Positions 6,281 through 10,687 of a DNA stretch of 10,687 nt are shown in pieces. The stretch comes from Akkermansia muciniphila (GTDB taxonomy: Bacteria > Verrucomicrobiota > Verrucomicrobiia > Limisphaerales > UBA9464). The DNA is taken from assembly GCA_945873715.1 (NCBI GenBank), contig CAMCFL010000060.1:1-10687 (forward strand). Reading direction: 5' to 3'. Position numbers and translations under genes: made by a program. The first letter of the stretch is position 1; each line of letters starts with the position of its first letter. The notes under the pieces were generated by a model. The model did no database searches, had not been told where the DNA came from, and saw only the letters and a list, made by a program, of their open reading frames with translations.

Positions 6281-6500
6281 GGGGCTGGCCGCGGAGAAGC
6301 GGAGAAGCGGGGTCCTATCCGCAGATGGCGCGGGTGGCGAAGCCATTTCCCTTTGCCTTGTTCTCACTCGCGAGGCGAGACCGTTCCCGCGCCTGGGACG
6401 TATCCAAGTGCCTCCCCATCTGCGGAATCTGCGCCATCTGCGGATCAACAATTCCGTCCTCCGCTTCTCCGCTCCTCCGCGGCAATCCCCCACCCCGGCC
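6281..6500. repeat. Large compound inverted repeat between convergent genes
   Basis: The left arm (6281-6333) reads GCGGGG, GCCGCGGAGAAGCGGAGAAG and, after a short gap, ATCCGCAGATGGCGC. The right arm (6417-6500) carries the same modules in reverse order on the other strand: GCGCCATCTGCGGAT (with an extra CATCTGCGGAAT), CCGCTTCTCCGCTCCTCCGC, then GGCCCCGCC. The central part holds a CTCGCGAGGCGAG palindrome (about 6367-6379). The right arm ends just before the stop codon of the leftward aldolase gene and the left arm begins 12 bases after the YebC-family stop, so the element fills the gap between convergent genes and could block transcription from both sides. Confidence 0.75.
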
Positions 6501-6505
6501 CCGCC

Positions 6506-7435
6506 TCAGATCCCCGCCATGAGCGGGTCGAGGACGTCCAGTGCTGCCCGGATGCGGTCACGGTCGGCACCGGTTGCCAACCCGAACGGCTCGCTCATGG
6601 TGTCCCCGGCGAGGCCCTTGAGATGGAGGGCGGTCTTGATTCCGCGGATCACCGTCGCGGCATAACCACTGGTCCCGTAGAGGTATCTCGAGAGGGTTTG
6701 CAACCGGTCATTGAGATCGCGCATCCGGACCAGATCACCCGTCCGCGCCGCATGGGCCAGTCCGACGTACAATTGCGGGTACACCTGTGCTCCACCGCAC
6801 ACGCCGCCATGCGCCCCGAACAGGATGGCGTCGCCCAGCAACTGTTCCGGCCCGATGTACACCCCGAAGTCCGGACGGACCCGGGCCAGTTGCAGCACCT
6901 GATGGAAGTAGGTGAAATCCCCGCCGCTGTCCTTCAGCCCGGCGATTCCCGGCTGGTCCACCGCCCACTTCACCAGGTCCAGCGGGATGGGCGTCTTGAC
7001 CAGCGACGGCATGTTGTAGAGGTAGATCGGCAGGGACGACCCGGCGAGCAACAGCTCGGCGTGACGCCGGAGATCCGATCCCACGGCCGGCAGATAGAAG
7101 GGCGGTGCCAGGACCAACGCCGTGGCACCGGCATCGGCCGAGACCCGTGCCAAGGCCCGTGAATCATCCACCACCGCGCTGGTGATGCCCACCAGCACCG
7201 GGATCCGGCCGGCCACCGCGCGAACCGCGGCCCGCACCATCTGGCCCTGGACCAACGCGGAAAAGCAGGGGCCTTCACCGGTGGTTCCGAGGACGAACAC
7301 ACCCGCCACTCCGGCGGCGATGATGTGCTCGATCAGGCGGCCGACGGCCGCCTCGTCCAGGTGACCTTCCGGCGTCAGGGGCGTGACCAGGGGAGGAATG
7401 ATGCCGCTCAACGGCACAGCGAATGATCGGGACAT
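6506..7435 (-). CDS. DapA/NanA-family aldolase (dihydrodipicolinate synthase-like)
   Basis: These class I aldolases form a TIM barrel and use a Schiff-base lysine to condense or cleave pyruvate with an aldehyde. The 309-residue product has GTTGEG (50-55, the pyruvate carboxylate loop), the catalytic tyrosine Y140 in YNMPSL, the Schiff-base lysine K168 in AGLKDSGGD, and the C-terminal GAHGGVCGG (208-216). True DapA proteins usually read GTTGES and YNVPxRT; GTTGEG and YNMPSLVKT fit a broader N-acetylneuraminate lyase or sugar-acid aldolase group, so the substrate is not assigned. ATG at 7435 is chosen because the frame upstream encodes 20 residues that do not look like the family. The gene lies between two compound inverted repeats (6281-6500 and 7516-7734), and no lysine- or sialic-acid-pathway gene is next to it. 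Confidence 0.93.
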   Translation of the reverse strand: MSRSFAVPLSGIIPPLVTPLTPEGHLDEAAVGRLIEHIIAAGVAGVFVLGTTGEGPCFSALVQGQMVRAAVRAVAGRIPVLVGITSAVVDDSRALARVSADAGATALVLAPPFYLPAVGSDLRRHAELLLAGSSLPIYLYNMPSLVKTPIPLDLVKWAVDQPGIAGLKDSGGDFTYFHQVLQLARVRPDFGVYIGPEQLLGDAILFGAHGGVCGGAQVYPQLYVGLAHAARTGDLVRMRDLNDRLQTLSRYLYGTSGYAATVIRGIKTALHLKGLAGDTMSEPFGLATGADRDRIRAALDVLDPLMAGI

Positions 7436-7515
7436 GGCAGGAGATTTGTTGGTCGAAGCTTGCCGCCGAAGGAGCCCCGGTGGAACTCCATTCATCGCAG
7501 AAACCGCAGGGGTTC

Positions 7516-7734
7516 ATCCACAGATGGCGCAGATCTCGCAGATGACGGATCCGCTCCCCGTCCGGCGCTGTGCCTCTTGAGTCTGTTATGGCTGTAGGCC
7601 GCCTGCCCCAGGCGGCGATGAGGCACCGCCCGCTGAGGGCAGCGGGCCTACATCCGTAACCACAAACCCAAGACGCACCCGGTCGAAGGGCGCTGGCCCG
7701 GTCCTCATCTGCGTTATCTGCGCCATCTGCGGAT
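7516..7734. repeat. Compound inverted repeat upstream of the aldolase gene
   Basis: The outer arms are ATCCACAGATGGCGCAGATC (from 7516) and, inverted, TCATCTGCGTTATCTGCGCC followed by ATCTGCGGAT (7705-7734). A second pair lies inside them: CTCTTGAGTCTGTTATGGC before the inner palindrome and its diverged inverse (ATCCGTAACCACAAACCCAA) after it. The centre is the REPIN-like composite at 7593-7652. The module ATCCGCAGATGGCGCAGAT is shared with the element at 6281-6500. This fills most of the gene-free stretch 7436-7752. I see no ligase remnant or other coding signal there. Confidence 0.75.
7593..7652. repeat. REPIN-like composite with two covarying palindromes
   Basis: The left unit starts TGTAGG and has stem GCCGCCT (7598-7604), loop GCCCC and AGGCGGC (7610-7616). 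The right unit has stem GCCCGCT (7628-7634), loop GAGGGC and AGCGGGC (7641-7647), ending CCTACA. The 60-base element therefore begins TGTAGG and ends CCTACA, a perfect inverted match. The two units differ in stem sequence but keep pairing, because both arms change together. Confidence 0.85.
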
Positions 7735-7752
7735 AAAAGCCCGCCTCAACCC

Positions 7753-9642
7753 TCACTCCAGAAAGCGCAGTTGCCGATCCTCGGACGCCGCCTTCCCCCT
7801 CGATCGGGACGGCGCAAGCATCGGTTCCGATGGTCGTTCCGGCAGGGGATCCGCCTCGTCCAGCGTTCCGGCCTGAGCCCGCGCGGCGGCCCTGCCCAGT
7901 CCTCCTGAATGCTGACTCGCCTCGTGAATCCTCCGGGCCTCCACCCCGAAGGCCAGTGCCACCGCCTCCTCCACCAGACCTTCACTCAGCCCGATCCGGA
8001 GATTTCCCTGGAGAAGCTTCATCAGGATGCGGGCCTCCTCGGGCCCGCACCCGCCTAGAAGTCCGATCAACCCCTCCCGGACCGTCTCCGGAGACCATTC
8101 CGCGACCAACGGTTCCAGGGCGCGGACGACCGACTCCAGCGAAAGCCCGGAGGCAGGAATCCCCCCGCGTCGCCCAATCAACTCGGCCGCAGCTTCCCCG
8201 ACATCACTGTGCTTCAGGCAGGTCTGGAGAAACTCCATCTCACTTCGTCCCGAGGCCCGACATACCGCTTCCCGCAGCACCGGCCCGCTCACCAGCGCCA
8301 CGCCCCCAGCACCGGATCCCACGGGTCGCCCGACGAACCACGTCACCACCATCGGCAGGCTGGCCGGGGGCGTCTCCTTCAAAAATGACGCGAGGCACCG
8401 GACCTTTCCGGGCTTCGACCGCTCCTCTCGGATGGCCCCGCACACCACCGCGAAAGAGGAAAAGCCAGACGAAGAAGTTTCCAGTGAACCGTTGCCAGTA
8501 CCCAGAACGACCGATGCCGGAATTGGGCTCTCCGGGGCGCTGGAAACCGGGATCTGGAAACTGGGAACTCTCCTGCCGCCCAGCCCCAACTCCAACTGCT
8601 CTTCCCCGGTCAACGCCCACGCCTCCACGCCTTCCGCCCGGAGATCCGCCGCAAACTCCGCCGCGAACCCATGCAGCGTGTACACCACCTTCGGCGATAC
8701 CCGACGCACGAACTCCATCAGACCGGGGTAATCCGCGTGATCGCTCAGCGGAAAGGCGGCATCGACGCGATAACGGAACTGGCAGCCGGAATCCATCGCC
8801 CACCCGGTCAGCACGGCTACCCGCGCCGGGCCGACCCGACGTTTCAACGCCGCCAGATCGCCCCCCGGCGGTGCCAGCACCACGTGCCCCGCCGCCGCCC
8901 CCGATCCCACCGCGCGATAGGCCGGGAACGACATGCCCAATTCCTGATAGACCCGGGTCATCTTCAGGACCGGATCCGCCAACAACACCGGGAGCCCGGC
9001 TTCGAGCAACGACGCAAGGATCTCCTGCGCCTTCCCCAGGGAATAGCCGAGGAGGATCGGCACTTCATCGTTGTCCAATGCCTCCCGACAAAACCGATGA
9101 ACCGCCTGCAACACCTCAGGTGCCGGCGGAAACACGTACTTCGGACGCCCGAAGGTGGTCTCCATCACGAGGACATCGGCGTGGCGCGGTTGGCAGGCCT
9201 CGGCCGCAAGACTCGCCCGCAACTGGAAGTCACCCGTGTACAAAAGCGAACCCTCCTCGCACTCCAGCAACGACATCGCCGAACCCAGGATGTGTCCCGC
9301 CGGCAACAAGGTCAGGAACCCTTCCCGGGCTACTCCGAACCGCGGATCACGCAGGTCCGCGCGCTCGCCCCAGGCAAGGGCGTGTTCCCTCCTCTGGCCG
9401 GGAACCCGAGCGTTCATCAGGCGCCGGGTCGGCTCAGACAGGAACACCTCCGCGTGATTGGCCGTGTGATCGGAATGCGCATGACTCACGAACACCGCTT
9501 CCTCCGGCCCGATGGCGTGATGCGCATCCAGCCACATCCGCCAGGACGGCAGATGCAATGCACCCTTCACAAAGTTGAACCCAGGCCCGCGCACGGCCCT
9601 CACGCTACCGGGAGCCCCGCACTGCGCGAGCCCGATCCCCAC
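7753..9642 (-). CDS. DNA-ligase-associated MBL-fold exonuclease fused to an ATP-dependent ligase N-terminal domain; ligase catalytic domain absent
   Basis: Residues about 25-355 are a beta-lactamase/beta-CASP-type nuclease of the DNA-ligase-associated exonuclease group, a putative repair nuclease normally encoded beside an ATP-dependent ligase and helicase. Visible metal motifs are HAHSDH (54-59), H117 in AGHILGS, D138 in YTGDF, H302 in PLSDHADY and H324 in YTLHGFAAEF. Residues about 359-393 are a low-complexity linker encoded by a dispersed repeat. Residues about 394-600 match the N-terminal DNA-binding domain of bacterial ATP-dependent ligases: FSSFAVVCGAIREERS, HSDVGEAAAEL and the signature LLQGNLRIGLSEGLVEEAV, then AAARAQAGTL and PSEPMLA, which in full ligases leads into the adenylation domain. 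The ORF ends 18 residues after PMLA with no KxDG lysine and no OB fold. The start is unsure: GTG 9642 is used, with GTG 9603, 9594 or 9570 possible. The exonuclease part looks intact; the ligase part cannot seal DNA alone. Confidence 0.85.
   Translation of the reverse strand: MGIGLAQCGAPGSVRAVRGPGFNFVKGALHLPSWRMWLDAHHAIGPEEAVFVSHAHSDHTANHAEVFLSEPTRRLMNARVPGQRREHALAWGERADLRDPRFGVAREGFLTLLPAGHILGSAMSLLECEEGSLLYTGDFQLRASLAAEACQPRHADVLVMETTFGRPKYVFPPAPEVLQAVHRFCREALDNDEVPILLGYSLGKAQEILASLLEAGLPVLLADPVLKMTRVYQELGMSFPAYRAVGSGAAAGHVVLAPPGGDLAALKRRVGPARVAVLTGWAMDSGCQFRYRVDAAFPLSDHADYPGLMEFVRRVSPKVVYTLHGFAAEFAADLRAEGVEAWALTGEEQLELGLGGRRVPSFQIPVSSAPESPIPASVVLGTGNGSLETSSSGFSSFAVVCGAIREERSKPGKVRCLASFLKETPPASLPMVVTWFVGRPVGSGAGGVALVSGPVLREAVCRASGRSEMEFLQTCLKHSDVGEAAAELIGRRGGIPASGLSLESVVRALEPLVAEWSPETVREGLIGLLGGCGPEEARILMKLLQGNLRIGLSEGLVEEAVALAFGVEARRIHEASQHSGGLGRAAARAQAGTLDEADPLPERPSEPMLAPSRSRGKAASEDRQLRFLE
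8464..8568. repeat. Dispersed repeat lying inside the coding sequence, encoding the inter-domain linker
   Basis: The stretch contains TGGAAACCGGGATCTGGAAA, then CTGGGAACT (8541-8569), and TTGCCAGTACCCAGAA (about 8491-8506). The pieces are related to each other and to the tandem repeat at 5285-5312. In the minus-strand reading frame it encodes a Ser/Pro/Gly-rich segment of about 35 residues with no family conservation, exactly between the nuclease and ligase domains. Confidence 0.6.
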
Positions 9643-9669
9643 CCGTAGGAGACGAAGTCACGAGGCTCA

Positions 9670-9719
9670 CTTCTGGGCGGGCGGGAACATTCCCGGGCCG
9701 ACGCCCGCCCGACCGGAAG
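9670..9719. repeat. GC-rich hairpin in the divergent promoter gap
   Basis: GGGCGGGCG at 9675-9683 pairs perfectly with CGCCCGCCC at 9702-9710, and the outer CTTC (9670-9673) pairs with GAAG (9716-9719). The loop holds a GGAACATTCC palindrome (9684-9693). It lies between the leftward exonuclease-ligase gene and the rightward DUF1549 gene, so it could affect either promoter. Its GC-rich GGGCGGGCG composition is similar to the hairpin at 5329-5346. Confidence 0.55.
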
Positions 9720-9818
9720 TCAGAGTCTCCTCACGTCGACGCCTACCCGTAGGTGGCCCAAAACCCAATTCGCCCCTTTCCTTCATGGGTCGTCGCGCCA
9801 TAATCCGAGCGACTTCCC

Positions 9819-10687
9819 ATGGGCGATTTGCATCCTTCCACTCGTGTAACCGCCGTCGGCATCCTCGCCGGCAACTCCGGGCCGCGCACTCTTCTCGCGG
9901 GGATCGTGGCCTGGGCCGTCAGTTTCAGCCTCGCCCAAGCGGCCGAACCCTCTCCGATCGCCGACCGGAAACCCACTCCCGCCACGCATTGGTCCTGGCA
10001 ACCCCTCCAACGCCCGATTGTCCCCGCGGGTGGTCATCCGATCGACGCCTTCGTCGAGGCCGCCCGACGTTCCCAAGGTCTCACGGCGAATCCTCCCGCG
10101 GCTCCGCGCGACCTGTTGCGCCGGGTCCATTTTGACCTCACCGGACTCCCGCCCACGCCGGTGCAGATCGCCGAATTCGAGCAGGATCCTTCGCCGGAGA
10201 AGTATCGTCAGGTGGTGGATCAACTCCTCGCCTCGCCGCACCACGGCGAACGCTGGGCACGCCACTGGCTGGATGTCGTCCGCTACACCGAAAGCCAGGG
10301 CTTCGAGTACGACCATCCGCGCGACCACGCCTGGCAGTACCGCGACTACGTCATCCGCAGTTTCAACACCGACAAGCCCTATGACCGCTTCATGCGGGAA
10401 CAGGTGGCGGGCGACGCCCTCGAACCCGTCACCGGCGACGGGATCATCGGGGCCGGACTGCTGGTGTCGGGACCCTGGGATCAGGCGGGCAACTCCCAGG
10501 CAAACGTCACGCAACGGGCCATCACCCGGGAGGAAGAGATGGAAGATCTGGTGAGCGTGGTCGGGCAGACCTTCCTCGGCGTCACCATCCATTGCGCCCG
10601 TTGCCACGATCACAAGTTCGATCCCATCCCGATCTCCGATTACTACCGGGTCAAGGCGGTGTTCGACGGCGTGCGTCACGGCGATCG
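9819..10687 (+). CDS. Secreted DUF1549 (PSCyt2) protein with CxxCH motif, partial
   Basis: DUF1549 proteins, usually followed by DUF1553, are abundant exported proteins of Planctomycetota and Verrucomicrobiota. They often sit with sulfatases or c-type cytochromes and are suspected to act in polysaccharide breakdown, but their reaction is unknown. The visible 289 residues start with a signal peptide: a late hydrophobic stretch (TLLAGIVAWAVSFSLAQAAE, about 24-43) with likely cleavage after AQA. Then come the DUF1549 landmarks PIDAFVEAARRSQGL, LLRRVHFDLTGLPPTP, LASPHHGERWARHWLDVVRY and EQVAGD, and CARCHDHKFDPI with a CxxCH haem-type motif at 259-263. No PSCyt1 haem domain precedes DUF1549, so the family's common cytochrome-like N-terminal part is missing. 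ATG at 9819 is well placed before the signal peptide. A CATAAT hexamer at 9799-9804 resembles a -10 box but no good -35 box accompanies it. The 3' end is outside the window. Confidence 0.9.
   Translation, partial: MGDLHPSTRVTAVGILAGNSGPRTLLAGIVAWAVSFSLAQAAEPSPIADRKPTPATHWSWQPLQRPIVPAGGHPIDAFVEAARRSQGLTANPPAAPRDLLRRVHFDLTGLPPTPVQIAEFEQDPSPEKYRQVVDQLLASPHHGERWARHWLDVVRYTESQGFEYDHPRDHAWQYRDYVIRSFNTDKPYDRFMREQVAGDALEPVTGDGIIGAGLLVSGPWDQAGNSQANVTQRAITREEEMEDLVSVVGQTFLGVTIHCARCHDHKFDPIPISDYYRVKAVFDGVRHGD

Noticed and set aside
5837..7162. Rightward open frame of 441 codons
   Set aside because: It overlaps the YebC-family gene in another frame, crosses the compound inverted repeat and runs antisense to the aldolase gene; extreme Arg/Pro/His content.
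7516..7734. CRISPR array, suggested by repeated CAGATGGCGCAGAT modules
   Set aside because: Copies are inverted, unequal in spacing and few; no uniform repeat-spacer pattern and no cas gene.
7436..7752. Remnant of the missing ligase adenylation domain beyond the ORF end
   Set aside because: I looked for KxDG-like or other ligase motifs on the minus strand in this stretch and saw only repeats.
7830..9648. Two rightward open frames opposite the exonuclease-ligase ORF
   Set aside because: Pro/Arg-rich sequences without motifs, while the minus strand carries HAHSDH, YTGDF and ligase signatures.
9799..9804. Promoter -10 box (CATAAT) for the DUF1549 gene
   Set aside because: A five-of-six match alone is weak; no -35 hexamer of fair quality at the right spacing, so not listed as a feature.
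9783..10679. 298-codon leftward open frame
   Set aside because: Antisense to the DUF1549 gene, whose signal peptide, LTGLPPTP and CARCH motifs identify the coding strand.

Overview
The window is GC-rich bacterial DNA that most likely comes from a Verrucomicrobiota member, possibly the Pedosphaera/Limisphaerales side. Two things point there. A secreted DUF1549 (PSCyt2) protein with a CxxCH motif lies at the right end, a family typical of the Planctomycetota-Verrucomicrobiota group. The intergenic gaps are also crowded with palindromic repeats. The phylum call is inference from gene content, and no rRNA or tRNA gene is present to test it.

Layout, left to right. Positions 1-2955 hold a leftward run of three genes read in the order hisD, hisC, lplA-like (cut by the window edge). 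They encode histidinol dehydrogenase, histidinol-phosphate aminotransferase and a lipoate-protein ligase family protein. At 3158-4006 is a rightward orphan Mrr-type restriction endonuclease with repeats on both sides. Rightward genes follow at 4380-5276 (stand-alone 5'-3' exonuclease of the Pol I/FEN family) and 5547-6269 (YebC/YeeN-family protein). A leftward DapA/NanA-family aldolase lies at 6506-7435. The leftward ORF at 7753-9642 joins a DNA-ligase-associated beta-lactamase-fold exonuclease to the N-terminal domain of an ATP-dependent DNA ligase and then stops before the catalytic domain. A rightward DUF1549 gene starts at 9819 and leaves the window.

The genes do not form one pathway apart from the two his genes. 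There is a loose DNA-processing theme: Mrr, the FEN-like exonuclease and the exonuclease-ligase fusion.

The most unusual content is the repeats. One short palindrome (TGTAGG plus a 7-bp stem, a 5-6-nt loop and the complementary stem) occurs at least six times. It has two stem versions, GCCCGCT and GCCGCCT, in which both arms change together. Twice the two versions are paired head to head in a REPIN-like composite. Other families (ATCCGCAGATGGCGCAGAT, GCGGAGAAGCGGAGAAGCGG, AGTTTCCAGTTCCCAG) form large inverted arrangements. Two repeat families run into protein-coding sequence: one encodes the apparent N-terminus of the lplA-like gene, the other encodes the linker of the exonuclease-ligase fusion. 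No transposase or RAYT gene is visible here.
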